64,000 nt of DNA from positions 1 to 64,000 of the forward strand of contig JAEPML010000011.1 in assembly GCA_017643925.1 (NCBI GenBank), given 5' to 3'. Under the pieces are notes generated by a model. The model was not told where the DNA came from, did no database searches, and worked only from the letters and a program-made list of their open reading frames with translations. The translations under genes and the position numbers were made by a program. Positions 44,493 to 53,643 of the stretch are shown piece after piece. The DNA is from Roseibium sp. Lineage in GTDB: Bacteria; Pseudomonadota; Alphaproteobacteria; Rhizobiales; Stappiaceae. The stretch's first letter is position 1. Every line of letters begins with the position of its first letter.

Positions 44493-45446
44493 TCAGTTCG
44501 AGGGCTGCGCCAGGAAGTGGTCTGCGATCACGTCGGCAGCCTGTTTGACGTCTTCGGGATTGTCGTAGAAATCGAACTGGGTGACGTCTTCCAACCACTT
44601 TGCCGTGGCTTCTCCGGCAAATCCGGTCAGAAAGGTCTGAACGCCCTGGGGAATGGCAGCGCTTTCGGAGTGAACCACCGCCAGAGGCTTGTCCAGCCGT
44701 TGCGGATTGTCGGCTGGGGTGTAGGTCAGCCAGCCTTCCCAGCCGGCATTGTTCCACTTGTTGTCATATTCCGGGATCGCGCCACGGTCGGCTTCGAAAT
44801 AATAGCCACCAATCGGCATGAGGACGCCCTCTGCACCTTCTGGACCGGCCGCCGGGATGACTTCTCCGCCATTGGCCTCGGCAGTGCGGGAGAGCCTGAT
44901 CAGGCTCGCCACGCCATCCTTGCCGCCATAGACAGCCTCGACAATCTCACTGTTCTGGAGCCAGGGCGCTACGAGTCCGACGCTTCTGACCAGCGGATTT
45001 CCGGACACGGCGTCGACCATGTAGCCGGCCGATGCGCAGATGCCGAGGCCGTTGATCCGTTTGGCATCCACTTCGGGCAGGGAGGCTGCAAACTCGATCG
45101 CTGCCTTGATGTCGGATGTCTTGGCCGCAGGGCTCTCGACAAAGCGGGTCTTGTCCGGCAGATCACCTGACTTGCCCCAGCCACGGAAGTCAAAGGTGAG
45201 AGCAGCAAAGCCACGTTCAGCCATTTCACGCGCATAATTTGCGGGCATCTGCTCCTGAACGGAGGTCCAGGCACCGGTTACGATCACCGTCGGCAGAGGC
45301 GCATCGCCACGCTCTTCGGGAAGGTAGAGTGTTCCGGAAAGCGTTGTGCCTTCGTTCTGGAAGGTTACTGTGCGCGTGTCGACCTGAGCGATTGCGGCAG
45401 AGGATGCCAAAAGGGCCGCGGCACTGGAAAGGGCGAGGGTTTTCAT
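44493..45446 (-). CDS. Exported alpha/beta hydrolase (dienelactone-hydrolase-like)
   Basis: A 317-residue protein with signal peptide (residues 1-20) and alpha/beta-hydrolase fold. The oxyanion-type segment TVIVTGAWTSVQEQ and DFRGWGKSG are seen. The nucleophile elbow reads GICASAGYM, so the nucleophile is Ser or the neighbouring Cys rather than a textbook GxSxG. Substrate unknown. It lies just downstream of an AraC-family gene on the same strand. Confidence 0.86.
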   Translation of the reverse strand: MKTLALSSAAALLASSAAIAQVDTRTVTFQNEGTTLSGTLYLPEERGDAPLPTVIVTGAWTSVQEQMPANYAREMAERGFAALTFDFRGWGKSGDLPDKTRFVESPAAKTSDIKAAIEFAASLPEVDAKRINGLGICASAGYMVDAVSGNPLVRSVGLVAPWLQNSEIVEAVYGGKDGVASLIRLSRTAEANGGEVIPAAGPEGAEGVLMPIGGYYFEADRGAIPEYDNKWNNAGWEGWLTYTPADNPQRLDKPLAVVHSESAAIPQGVQTFLTGFAGEATAKWLEDVTQFDFYDNPEDVKQAADVIADHFLAQPSN

Positions 45447-45558
45447 TGCGGTATCTCCATTGGTCAGCCTGGGAGGCAACGGTTTCGATGACCAAGAGAT
45501 AGTTCGCGTCAGGTCGTGATGATTGCACCAGCCTGCTGGATTTTTGAAGGATCCTGCT

Positions 45559-46461
45559 TCAGGAGTTCCTGGCTGCGCGGAACGCGCGTGGTGTTTGGCC
45601 AACGACCTGTTTGAAGCTTCGCGTGAAATGGGCCTGATCTGAGAAACCGCAAGCCAATGCAATTTCACCAAGCGGGCGCCCGGGGTTGTCCATCATGGCG
45701 ATGGCCTGCTCGATCCGGAAGGCCATTACATATTGCATGGGCGTCGATCCCATCGTTTCCTTGAAAACACGCGCAAAATGGGACGGACTCATGGCTGCTT
45801 CTGCCGCCAATTCGTCAACCGTGATGGTTTGATCCAGACGGGACTGCACAAAGGCAAGAACACGCCTGTAGTGTTGCGAGGTGAAACGGGCGGACAGCTC
45901 AACGTCTTCCGGCCGGCGCTTGCCATATTTCTGGAGCAGTTTGACCAGAAACACCCGGCTCATGGCCTCAAACATGACGGCGGATGACTTGTCGTCTGAC
46001 TCAAGTGCATCCCGCAGGATCACCCCGGCGGCACACAAGTCCGGATCGGAGAACTGGGGCAGATCCCGAAACTGCTGAGCGTCGAGCAAAATGCCGAGTT
46101 CGACCTGGGCGAATTGCTCCACCTTGTCGGGGTCCAATGTAATGACAATCACGTCAGAGGGCGCGAACCATCGCCAACCCGAGCGCATCCCGGCCGGCGT
46201 GACAACGATTTCGTCCTTGGAAAAGGTGAAATCGCGCAACACACCGTCGCGCCAGTTCTGCACGCGATGGGCCTTTGTCTGAAGGTTCAGCAGCACGTGA
46301 TGCTCTTTGAAGACCTCTTCGGGCATGGTGTCCGGATCTGCCTGAAAATAGCGGACGGACATCAGGCCGCTGGCCGAGGGGCGCTGCATTGCATCGCTGT
46401 TGAGCAGCGGCTCGGATGGAAAAATGTCTGCGTATCGGAGCGGCAACGGCAGGCTTCCCAA
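45559..46461 (-). CDS. AraC family transcriptional regulator
   Basis: A 300-residue regulator with a cupin-like sensor region and a C-terminal AraC/XylS DNA-binding domain: the first HTH in TVDELAAEAAMSPSHFARVFKETMG, the second in RPLGEIALACGFSDQAHFTRSFKQVVGQTP. The start at 46461 is a TTG without a strong ribosome site; the next in-frame ATG is at 46389. It probably regulates the hydrolase-SnoaL-SDR cluster just downstream. Confidence 0.9.
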   Translation of the reverse strand: MGSLPLPLRYADIFPSEPLLNSDAMQRPSASGLMSVRYFQADPDTMPEEVFKEHHVLLNLQTKAHRVQNWRDGVLRDFTFSKDEIVVTPAGMRSGWRWFAPSDVIVITLDPDKVEQFAQVELGILLDAQQFRDLPQFSDPDLCAAGVILRDALESDDKSSAVMFEAMSRVFLVKLLQKYGKRRPEDVELSARFTSQHYRRVLAFVQSRLDQTITVDELAAEAAMSPSHFARVFKETMGSTPMQYVMAFRIEQAIAMMDNPGRPLGEIALACGFSDQAHFTRSFKQVVGQTPRAFRAARNS

Positions 46462-46591
46462 GTGAGGTTCGTTTCATGATCACAGACGGTATTTGAGAAC
46501 ACCAAGGCAATATTTCCAGTCTTGATGCGGTTGCGCGGCCATGATACGCGCAGCGGCTCGATAGCGCTACTTGGAGAGGCGACGCGATATC

Positions 46592-47071
46592 ATGACATCC
46601 GGTGCAGACCAGGGCGAGGCTCCGTTCTGGAAAACCAAGACCCTGGAACAGATGACCCTGTCGGAATGGGAGTCTCTGTGTGATGGCTGCGCGCGCTGCT
46701 GCCTGAACAAGCTGGAAGACTGGGACACAGGCGAGATCGTCTGGACGGACGTTGCCTGTACCTTGCTGGATGATGGCTCTTGCCGGTGCAAGGACTACGA
46801 CAACCGCTCGGCCACTGTTCCCGACTGCATTCGCCTGACCCCAGAAGAAGTGCGTACCTTGACCTGGCTGCCGCCAACCTGCGGATACCGCCTGGTGCGG
46901 GAAGGAAGGGACCTATACTGGTGGCACCCGCTTTTGTCAGGCGATCCTGAAACCGTTCATCAGGCAGGTATCTCGGTGAGGGGCAAGACAGTGCCCGAGG
47001 ATGGTATGGAGCTCGAGGAATATGAGCATCATGTCGTCACATGGCCCGGCGAAATGCCGGAAACCAGGTAA
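46592..47071 (+). CDS. YcgN family cysteine-cluster protein
   Basis: A 159-residue UPF0260/YcgN protein with the metal-cluster-like motif [14 protein letters not shown] near residue 32 and [14 protein letters not shown] after it. The cysteine arrangement suggests metal or iron-sulfur binding; the molecular function is not established. The ATG at 46592 follows a GGAGAGG about 12 bases upstream. An in-frame TTG at 46571 is rejected because it precedes that site. Confidence 0.93.
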   Translation: MTSGADQGEAPFWKTKTLEQMTLSEWESLCDGCARCCLNKLEDWDTGEIVWTDVACTLLDDGSCRCKDYDNRSATVPDCIRLTPEEVRTLTWLPPTCGYRLVREGRDLYWWHPLLSGDPETVHQAGISVRGKTVPEDGMELEEYEHHVVTWPGEMPETR

Positions 47072-47099
47072 ATTGGTTCGGCGCGTATCAAAGCTCCCG

Positions 47100-47714
47100 C
47101 TATTTCAGCAAAAATGCCTCGACATGCCGGCGCAGTCGTCCTTCGAGTTCGCTGCGATCGGTGATCTGGTGGCTTTTGAATACCATCGCACCATGGATCA
47201 TGAATGCGATCAGTCCATCGACCATTTCCGCTGACGTCCGGTCCTGTCGCAGAGGCGGTTTCATATCGGTCGCGTTCTGCCACATGTCCAGAAAGGCCGC
47301 GAGGTCGGCGTCCAGCGCGCTCAGCGTTTCGACAAATTCGGCGGCGCAATTCGGCTTGGTGACGCCGATATTGTCCAGAAACAGGCGCAGGATTGTCGGA
47401 CTGTCCGTAATGACGGCGATCAGGCCCATCATGCGATTGAGCAGAAGACCGACCGGGTCTGAAAGGTCTTTCCGGGTGTTCTCGTCGTTGTTGGCTGTGT
47501 TCCTGAGAGACTGAAGTCTATCCATGAGCACGTGGGACAGCAGTCCGTCCATATCGCCGAAATGAGAAAAAACAGTGCCCTTGGCAACGCCGGCTTCGGT
47601 AGCAACGGCTTCCGCCGTGACCAGTTCCAGGCCGTGTCGCTGGCTGAGATCCATGGCGGCCTGCAGCACACGGGCCCTCGTGGCAATGCTGCGTTGCTGT
47701 GGTTTTCGTATCAT
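47100..47714 (-). CDS. TetR family transcriptional regulator
   Basis: A 204-residue TetR regulator with an N-terminal helix-turn-helix (AEAVATEAGVAKGTVFSHFGDMDGLL). The C-terminal half is a helical ligand domain. It is divergent from a quinone-oxidoreductase gene, with two identical palindromic operators in between, one only 14 bases before its own ATG. Autorepression and control of the oxidoreductase are likely. Confidence 0.93.
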   Translation of the reverse strand: MIRKPQQRSIATRARVLQAAMDLSQRHGLELVTAEAVATEAGVAKGTVFSHFGDMDGLLSHVLMDRLQSLRNTANNDENTRKDLSDPVGLLLNRMMGLIAVITDSPTILRLFLDNIGVTKPNCAAEFVETLSALDADLAAFLDMWQNATDMKPPLRQDRTSAEMVDGLIAFMIHGAMVFKSHQITDRSELEGRLRRHVEAFLLK

Positions 47715-47727
47715 GTCACCTCAAAAA

Positions 47728-47739
47728 TGACCGCGGTCA
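47728..47739. promoter_or_regulatory. TetR operator 1 (TGACCGCGGTCA)
   Basis: A perfect 12-base palindrome, identical to the second copy 50 bases away, including flanks (AAAATGACCGCGGTCAATT). It lies 14 bases upstream of the TetR start. Confidence 0.82.
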
Positions 47740-47777
47740 ATTATTTCTTGACCTCCGAGCATAATAGTGTCAAAAAA

Positions 47778-47789
47778 TGACCGCGGTCA
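47778..47789. promoter_or_regulatory. TetR operator 2 (TGACCGCGGTCA)
   Basis: The second perfect copy, 42 bases upstream of the oxidoreductase start. The 50-base spacing is close to five helical turns, so both repressor dimers would face the same side of the DNA. Confidence 0.82.
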
Positions 47790-47830
47790 ATTTTAGTACT
47801 TTCAACCGGTCAAACAGAACGGATGTGAAC

Positions 47831-48412
47831 ATGACACGGATACTGGTTATCGATGGGCACCCGGCGGACGGCTCCTTTTGCGGGGCGCTGGCAAACGAAT
47901 ATGCCGGCAGCGCGCAGGGGAAGGGCAATGAAGTCAGGGTCCGCAAATTGTCGGAAATGGACTTCGACCCGGATTTCGGCACGTCCTCGTTCAAGGAGAT
48001 GCCACCGCTGGAGCCGGACCTGCAGACACTGTGGGATGACATCACATGGTGCGAACACCTGGTGATTGCCTATCCGTTGTGGTGGGGCGGCCATCCGGCA
48101 AAGCTCAAGGGTCTTTTCGACAGGGTTCTGTTGCCAGACAAGGCCTTCAAATATGTTTCCGGCAAGGCATTGCCGGAGAAACTGCTGCAGGGGAGGACTG
48201 CGGAGGTGCTGGTGACGGCGGATACGCCGGGCTGGATCTTCCGGTGGCTCTATGGAGCGGGATCCCGCAAGCAGACGGAAAAGCAGATTCTATCGTTCTG
48301 TGGGCTCAAACCCAAGGGCTATCACATCTTTTCGCCGATCATGGGGTCGAATGACGACGATCGCGCCAAGATGCTTTCCAGGGCAGCGAAGCTCGGAAGC
48401 AAGGCCGCCTGA
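47831..48412 (+). CDS. NAD(P)H-dependent quinone oxidoreductase (flavodoxin-like)
   Basis: A 193-residue flavodoxin-fold enzyme of the NQO1/MdaB/KefF family. The FMN/FAD region is seen in VIDGHPADGSFCGALANEY, and the family block YPLWWGGHPAKLKGLFDRVL with the aromatic pair follows at mid-length. The ATG at 47831 is chosen over an in-frame ATG at 47777 that lies within operator 2. It likely reduces quinones or electrophiles and is under TetR control. Confidence 0.92.
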   Translation: MTRILVIDGHPADGSFCGALANEYAGSAQGKGNEVRVRKLSEMDFDPDFGTSSFKEMPPLEPDLQTLWDDITWCEHLVIAYPLWWGGHPAKLKGLFDRVLLPDKAFKYVSGKALPEKLLQGRTAEVLVTADTPGWIFRWLYGAGSRKQTEKQILSFCGLKPKGYHIFSPIMGSNDDDRAKMLSRAAKLGSKAA

Positions 48413-48430
48413 GTTCCGACCCGCCAGTCA

Positions 48431-49957
48431 TTAGTCCTGTGTGGCCGCTTTCTTCGCGGCCGCATCGGCTTCCCGGCGCATCCGTTCATTATGGAAGACA
48501 ACATAGTACTGATAGATGTTGCCGACATAGTCGATCGGTTGCCGTCCGATTTCAGACGCGACGATCCATTCCACATTGCCGAACCACTTGTCCGGATCGT
48601 ATCCCTGCTTTTTCGCTTTCTCGCGCATGCGTTTGAACCGGCTCGGACCCGCGTTATAGGCCGCAAGGGCGAAGAAGATCTGGTCAGTCTCCTCCGCTGA
48701 CAAGCCCGGAAAATACTCGTCGGCCAGAAAACGCAGATACTTGACACCTGCGTGGACGTTCTTGTCCGGATCTGCCGAGATCCCCCGGATATTGATCGGA
48801 TTGCCCTCTGCCGTCGAAGGCTTGATCTGCATGAGCCCGACCGCACCGGCGCGGCTGCGCGCTTTAGGATCGAACTTGCTTTCCTGGTAGCTTTGAGCGG
48901 CGATCAGCAACCAGTCGAACTTGTACTCCTTGCCGTATTTTTCAAAAAGCGGCTGGTATTCGTTGAGTTTCTGCTCGTAGCCTTCGCCCTTCATGTTGCG
49001 CAGGTAGCTCGCTTCTTCGAGATAACGCTTGAAAATGATGTTGCCGAGCCGCGTGCCCTTCTTCACTGTCTCGACGAAACCGTTGGTTTCCTTCAACAGG
49101 TTCGGCGTGTTTTGTCTGACTGCGATCGCGATCTCGCCATCTGTCCGCACTGCCGCCTTGGGATGGGATTTCAGGCCCTTCAGCACTTCCAGCCACAGAT
49201 CGGCCTTGTGCTGGTCAACGATGGTCATCGGGATTGCACCGGCGGAGACCATTTCCAGCAGATCCTCGTCCTGGAGGCGCTCGTCGGCGACCTCCAGCTT
49301 GATGGGATCCTTGCCTGCGTCTTCAAGCTTCTTGTTCAGGTCTTCCAGGCTCTGGAAATAGGATGCGGATTTGCGGACATAGATTGTCTGGCCGGACAGG
49401 TCTTCCGGCGTGTTTATGTCGTCCACGGTGTCTGCGGTTACCGGAACTTCGAGAACGCCGGTCAGAAGGGGATCAGAGAAACTCGCCAGCTCAAGGCGTT
49501 TGTCGGTAATTGTCAGGTTGCCAAGCGCTAGGTCGCCACGATGTTCCGAAAGGTCGGTAAAGATGTTGTCGCGGGAGGTCGGAATCAGTACAAGATTCAC
49601 GTCGCGCATCTTCCGGCCGTGGGTTTTTTCCAGGAATTTGGCGAACTCGGCCATCAGGTCATAGGAACTGCCGCGCTGGGCGCCCTTGTCGATAAAGTAT
49701 CCGGACTTTGAAAACGGCACGAGCACCCGCATGAACCCACGTTCGACGATCGCGTCAAAGTCTCCCTCGAAAGGTTCCCGCAGCTTGGACTCAAGCGTGT
49801 CTGCCAACACGTTTCCAGAGGGTTCTGGCGCCTGTGCCTGGGATGCTGGTTCTGGTTCGGGTGTCTCTTCCCGGGTGAAAGGATAGAAAAAATAGCCCAC
49901 TAGCAGGACAACGCCTGCTGCGATCAGAAACAAAGTAAGTGCATGGGTCCGGTTCAT
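48431..49957 (-). CDS. MltF-like membrane-bound lytic transglycosylase
   Basis: A 508-residue protein: N-terminal membrane anchor (about residues 9-27), a Pro/Glu/Gln-rich linker, a family-3 solute-binding domain (about 70-315) and a C-terminal SLT lysozyme-like domain. The catalytic Glu lies in AQSYQESKFDP, followed by GAVGLMQIKPSTA and FALAAYNAGPSR. This is the E. coli MltF architecture. It should cleave peptidoglycan to 1,6-anhydro-muropeptides. The start at 49957 has GAGGGGGC upstream. Confidence 0.93.
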   Translation of the reverse strand: MNRTHALTLFLIAAGVVLLVGYFFYPFTREETPEPEPASQAQAPEPSGNVLADTLESKLREPFEGDFDAIVERGFMRVLVPFSKSGYFIDKGAQRGSSYDLMAEFAKFLEKTHGRKMRDVNLVLIPTSRDNIFTDLSEHRGDLALGNLTITDKRLELASFSDPLLTGVLEVPVTADTVDDINTPEDLSGQTIYVRKSASYFQSLEDLNKKLEDAGKDPIKLEVADERLQDEDLLEMVSAGAIPMTIVDQHKADLWLEVLKGLKSHPKAAVRTDGEIAIAVRQNTPNLLKETNGFVETVKKGTRLGNIIFKRYLEEASYLRNMKGEGYEQKLNEYQPLFEKYGKEYKFDWLLIAAQSYQESKFDPKARSRAGAVGLMQIKPSTAEGNPINIRGISADPDKNVHAGVKYLRFLADEYFPGLSAEETDQIFFALAAYNAGPSRFKRMREKAKKQGYDPDKWFGNVEWIVASEIGRQPIDYVGNIYQYYVVFHNERMRREADAAAKKAATQD

Positions 49958-50077
49958 GTTTGCCCCCTCGAAACATGACGATGGAACAACGTAAGCAGTC
50001 AGTGGACCTGCAATCAAGCCGGAGGGCTTCGAAATGACCTCGCGTGATACAACGCCGAACTATTCAAGCGCTGTCGC

Positions 50078-51169
50078 TCAGGTTCCGAAACGCTCCTGCC
50101 AGGTGGGAACCGGATCGCCGCTTGCAGGCGTTGCATGATAAATGCCACGCGCAATTGCCCGTGCAAGGCAGGACGCCGCCGCCGCCCCGAGCTGAACCAT
50201 GTCGTCGAGGCCATTTTCGGGCTTTTTCTGACCCGTCGAAAGGGCGAAGACCAGATCGCCGTCGAGTGGCGTATGAGCAGGCCACAGGGCACGGGCCAGA
50301 CCATCATGCGCCATTACGGCCAGGCGCTTTGCCTCTCCCTTCGTGAGAATTGCATCCGTGGCGACGGCGGCAATCGTCGTATTGGCACCAGCCTTGAGGG
50401 CGTCCAGCTTGGTTCGAACGCTCGTGCCGTCCGCCGGGAAGGGATGGGCAAGGCCTCTTGCACCAAATTCCTCTCCGACTTCAAATGGAGCCGCCCAGAA
50501 GTGCTCGGTGTCGCCGATCGTAGCTCTTCCGAGCGCATTGACCGCAACAATGGCGCCGACGGTGACGCCATTGTCGAGGACATGTGACGCCGAGCCCAGG
50601 CCACCCTTCAGGTTCGCCGTGGTCGCCCCGGTGCCCGCACCGACTGAGCCAAGGGCAAAGTCGCGGGAAATCGCATCGAGCGCTGATCGCCCGAGGTCGC
50701 GATAGGGGGCTGCCTGTCCCCAACTCTTGTCGCCACCATTCAGAAGGTCGAACAGGATAGCCGTCGGCACGATAGGAACACGCACCGGTCCAACCTCAAA
50801 TCCGTAACCGAGTTCGGCAAGTCGACCCTGGACGCCGGCGCCCGCATCAAGACCAAAGGCGGACCCGCCAGCCAGAACTACGGCGTCAATCTTTTCAACG
50901 GTCTGTTCCGGTTCCAGCAACGCGATTTCGCGCGTCCCGGGGGCTCCCCCGTGAATCGCGACCGATGCAACGGCAGGCTCATCCGGTACAAGCACCGTTG
51001 CTCCGGATTTCAGTTCCTGGTCTGAGGCATTGCCGACCTTCAATCCGGGGACATCGGTAATGAGATTGCGCGGTCCGGTCATGAAGGGCGTTCCAAAAGT
51101 ACTGAAGTCTGAGTTCAGTTTGGTCGGAACGGGCTCACGTGTCGAGGCTTTTATAGCCTCTTCGGACAT
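50078..51169 (-). CDS. P1 family peptidase (DmpA/NylC-type aminopeptidase)
   Basis: A 363-residue Ntn-fold P1/S58 peptidase. Family blocks are NLITDVPGLKVGNA, VVLAGGSAFGLDAGAGV and GVTVGAIVAVNALG. Self-cleavage into two chains is expected before Thr264 in GANTTIAAVATDA, the NylC-type Asn-Thr site. These enzymes release N-terminal residues or cleave amide oligomers. The start overlaps the upstream flavin-reductase gene by 35 bases; the ATG at 51082 is a possible later start. Confidence 0.9.
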   Translation of the reverse strand: MSEEAIKASTREPVPTKLNSDFSTFGTPFMTGPRNLITDVPGLKVGNASDQELKSGATVLVPDEPAVASVAIHGGAPGTREIALLEPEQTVEKIDAVVLAGGSAFGLDAGAGVQGRLAELGYGFEVGPVRVPIVPTAILFDLLNGGDKSWGQAAPYRDLGRSALDAISRDFALGSVGAGTGATTANLKGGLGSASHVLDNGVTVGAIVAVNALGRATIGDTEHFWAAPFEVGEEFGARGLAHPFPADGTSVRTKLDALKAGANTTIAAVATDAILTKGEAKRLAVMAHDGLARALWPAHTPLDGDLVFALSTGQKKPENGLDDMVQLGAAAASCLARAIARGIYHATPASGDPVPTWQERFGT

Positions 51170-51698
51170 AGAGCAGGGATTTGCCGGGATCCGTCATACG
51201 CAGATCGGCGACCGTGCCGACAATAATCGAATGCGTTCCCATCTCGGTGACCGAGAAGACTTCGCAATCGACGCTTAGCCGGGCGGTGTCGAGAGCCGGG
51301 CACCCGGTGGCGAGATTGGTCCAGTTATGCCTGGCAAATTTCTCCGCCATTTCCAGATTGTCGCGGCCACCGAAGGAATCCGAGATTTCCTCGTGATCAT
51401 CACTCAGCGTGTTCAGGCAGAAGCTGCGGTTGTGCAGAACCGCGTCATGCATTCGTGTCTGTCTGTTGAGACAGATCAGCATGCTGGGCGGATCATCGCT
51501 CACAGAACAGGCAGCCGATACCGTTGCTCCAAAACGGCCGCCTGGGCCATCTGTCGTCACGACATGGACGGCAGCAGCTATGCGGCTCATTGCTTCCCGG
51601 AAATTTTGTGCGTCCAGCGCGAGGCGGTCCTGATTGGCTGGCTCAGACGAAATTGACGACAAGTGTTCCGCTCCGGTGCTTGGCTGGGAATCGTACAT
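51135..51698 (-). CDS. Flavin reductase domain protein
   Basis: A 187-residue flavin-reductase-like (FMN-binding split barrel) protein. Typical features: FREAMSRIAAAVHVVTTDG, FGATVSAACSVSDDPPSMLICLNR and FCLNTLSDDHEEIS. It would supply reduced flavin to a monooxygenase, but no partner gene is adjacent. An N-terminal extension of about 28 residues is Ser/Gln rich. Translationally linked by overlap to the P1 peptidase. Confidence 0.92.
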   Translation of the reverse strand: MYDSQPSTGAEHLSSISSEPANQDRLALDAQNFREAMSRIAAAVHVVTTDGPGGRFGATVSAACSVSDDPPSMLICLNRQTRMHDAVLHNRSFCLNTLSDDHEEISDSFGGRDNLEMAEKFARHNWTNLATGCPALDTARLSVDCEVFSVTEMGTHSIIVGTVADLRMTDPGKSLLYVRRGYKSLDT

Positions 51699-51890
51699 GA
51701 GAACTCACATCCACTCTTTTATAGGCTCCGACCATTGCCTTACAATTACCAAACCGACCCTAATTTTTCCCGAACGGACGGGTTTGCATCCCGCGAGACG
51801 CTGAGCGCGAATAATTCTCCAGACCAATTGAGCTCTGCCTTCACTCGGGGTAGGGGTAGGGAAGAAACAACCGGATAATCGGGGTTATGG

Positions 51891-52994
51891 ATGACCACAA
51901 GTCGGCTTGCCATCTGCGTATCGGTTCTGGCCTTTTGCCTTTTGCCGAAAGGTGCATTTGCGGAAATCCCCATCGCGGTTGCCGGTCCCATGAAAGGGCA
52001 GTTCGGGCAGATCGGTGAACAGATGCAGGCCGGTGCGGAGCTGGCTGTAGCCGACATCAATGCCAATGGCGGCGTCAACGGCGAGCTTTTGCGGCTTGAG
52101 GTCGCTGATGATGCCTGTAATGCAGACAAGGCCGTTGCCGTTGCCAACCAGCTTATCGGCAAGGGAGTTGTTTTTGTCGCCGGGCATTTCTGTTTCAGTG
52201 CGTCCATACCGGCAAGCGAGGTCTATCAGGAGGCGGGCATCATTCAGATCTCGCCGGGGACCACCTTGCCGAAATACACGGATGAACGGCCCGGCGAGGG
52301 GATATTCCGGCTTGCACCGCGGGATGACCGGCAGGGACAGGTTGCGGGCCGGTTTCTGGCCGAAGAGTTCGGCACCAAACAGATCGCCATCCTTCACGAC
52401 AAGACCGCATACGGCAAAGGACTGACGGACGCGGTCAAGTCAGTCATGAATGACCTTGGGACGATCGAGAGTATCGCACTGGGTTTCGATGCTGGCGAAA
52501 ACGATTATCGCGCCCTGGTCTCCCAGCTCAAGCTGGAAGGTATCGATGTCGTCTATCTTGGTGGCTATCATCCGGAAGCAGGCCTGATCAAACTGGAAAT
52601 GGAACGCCAGGGGCTTGACGCTTTGCTCGTTTCGGGCGACGCGCTGATGACCGAGGAATATCTGGCCGTCGCCGGTCCGATCGGGAACGGGACCATCCTG
52701 TCCTACCCGGAAGTTCCTCGAGACCTGCAAACCTCGCAAGCCGTCATCAGTGTCCTGGAGGAACGGGGGCTGCCGGCTGATCGTTACGCTCTTGCAACCT
52801 ATGCCGCGATCCAGGCCTGGGCTCAGGCTGCCCGGGCTGCCGGTGATTTTTCAAGTGAAACTGTTGCCGGTTCACTTGCCAATGGTTCTTTCGAAACAAT
52901 CCTTGGAACCGTCGAATTCAACGAAAACGGCGATAGCAACCGTCCTGACTATGTCTGGTACGAGTGGCGGAACGGAGATCCGGTCAGGCGCTGA
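51891..52994 (+). CDS. Branched-chain amino-acid-type ABC binding protein (LivJ family)
   Basis: A 367-residue periplasmic binding protein with a signal peptide (residues 1-24, ending GAFAE). The family-6 pattern is clear: IPIAVAGPMKGQFGQIGEQMQAGAELAVADIN, then VAGHFCFSASIPASEVY, and IAILHDKTAYGKGL. The ligand may be branched-chain amino acids or related compounds. No permease or ATPase gene follows, so it works with a system encoded elsewhere or in sensing. Confidence 0.93.
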   Translation: MTTSRLAICVSVLAFCLLPKGAFAEIPIAVAGPMKGQFGQIGEQMQAGAELAVADINANGGVNGELLRLEVADDACNADKAVAVANQLIGKGVVFVAGHFCFSASIPASEVYQEAGIIQISPGTTLPKYTDERPGEGIFRLAPRDDRQGQVAGRFLAEEFGTKQIAILHDKTAYGKGLTDAVKSVMNDLGTIESIALGFDAGENDYRALVSQLKLEGIDVVYLGGYHPEAGLIKLEMERQGLDALLVSGDALMTEEYLAVAGPIGNGTILSYPEVPRDLQTSQAVISVLEERGLPADRYALATYAAIQAWAQAARAAGDFSSETVAGSLANGSFETILGTVEFNENGDSNRPDYVWYEWRNGDPVRR

Positions 52995-53028
52995 GGTGAT
53001 GCGTGGCAGCCGGTTTTGCTGACGACTG

Positions 53029-53643
53029 CTAGTGCCGCTGGCCTGTCCCCCTGATCCTCAGGTTGACCCTGTCGGCATAAACCGGAAGACCGGCGTTCAT
53101 TCCGTAGAGGCTCCTCAGGAATGCTCCGGAAACCTCGAAGACAACTTTCCCTCTTTTGCTGCCACCGGATATCAGAACCTGAAGTTTCGTGCGTTGCATC
53201 CGCCCCCGCAGAGACAAGACACCTTCGATCTCCGCTGAATTCTTGCCGGTAATACGCACGCGTGTGCTGGAGAAATGCGCAACGGGATGGTTCGAAACAT
53301 CGAACATCGCGGGGCTTTTCAGGAAACCCGTGACTTTCGAGTTTGCGGTTCGAACTGTTCGCAGGTCGACCTTGACCCGAACCTTGCTTCTCTCGGGCCT
53401 TTGCCGGTCCAGGACAATCTTCCCGGAAACGCGCGTGAACTGGCCGGTTACCGGCCCTCTGCCAAGGACCTTGACGGAGAAGCCCGTGTCGATATGGCCG
53501 GGTTTCAGCACGTAAGTTCCGAAGATCGCTTCGCCGTAAGAAGGTGATGAAAAGGTGCAGAAGGCGATCAGCAGGCTGCACACCGTCAGCAGCCTTGGCT
53601 TTCGATAAATCGAATAGGGCGCTTTAAAAAACTTGCCTGGCAT
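53029..53643 (-). CDS. YceI family periplasmic protein
   Basis: A 204-residue secreted YceI-like lipocalin. Signal peptide about residues 18-37 (ending SYGEA). The fold hallmarks are TGFSVKVLGRGPVTGQF and the repeated strand motifs FDVSNHPVAHFSSTRVRI and GVLSLRGRMQ. YceI proteins bind polyisoprenoids such as quinone tails or lipid carriers. It is unusually basic. Confidence 0.9.
   Translation of the reverse strand: MPGKFFKAPYSIYRKPRLLTVCSLLIAFCTFSSPSYGEAIFGTYVLKPGHIDTGFSVKVLGRGPVTGQFTRVSGKIVLDRQRPERSKVRVKVDLRTVRTANSKVTGFLKSPAMFDVSNHPVAHFSSTRVRITGKNSAEIEGVLSLRGRMQRTKLQVLISGGSKRGKVVFEVSGAFLRSLYGMNAGLPVYADRVNLRIRGTGQRH

Noticed and set aside
47777..47830. Earlier ATG for the quinone oxidoreductase
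   Set aside because: It falls inside the palindromic operator, lacks a ribosome site, and the ATG at 47831 begins exactly at the family N-terminus.
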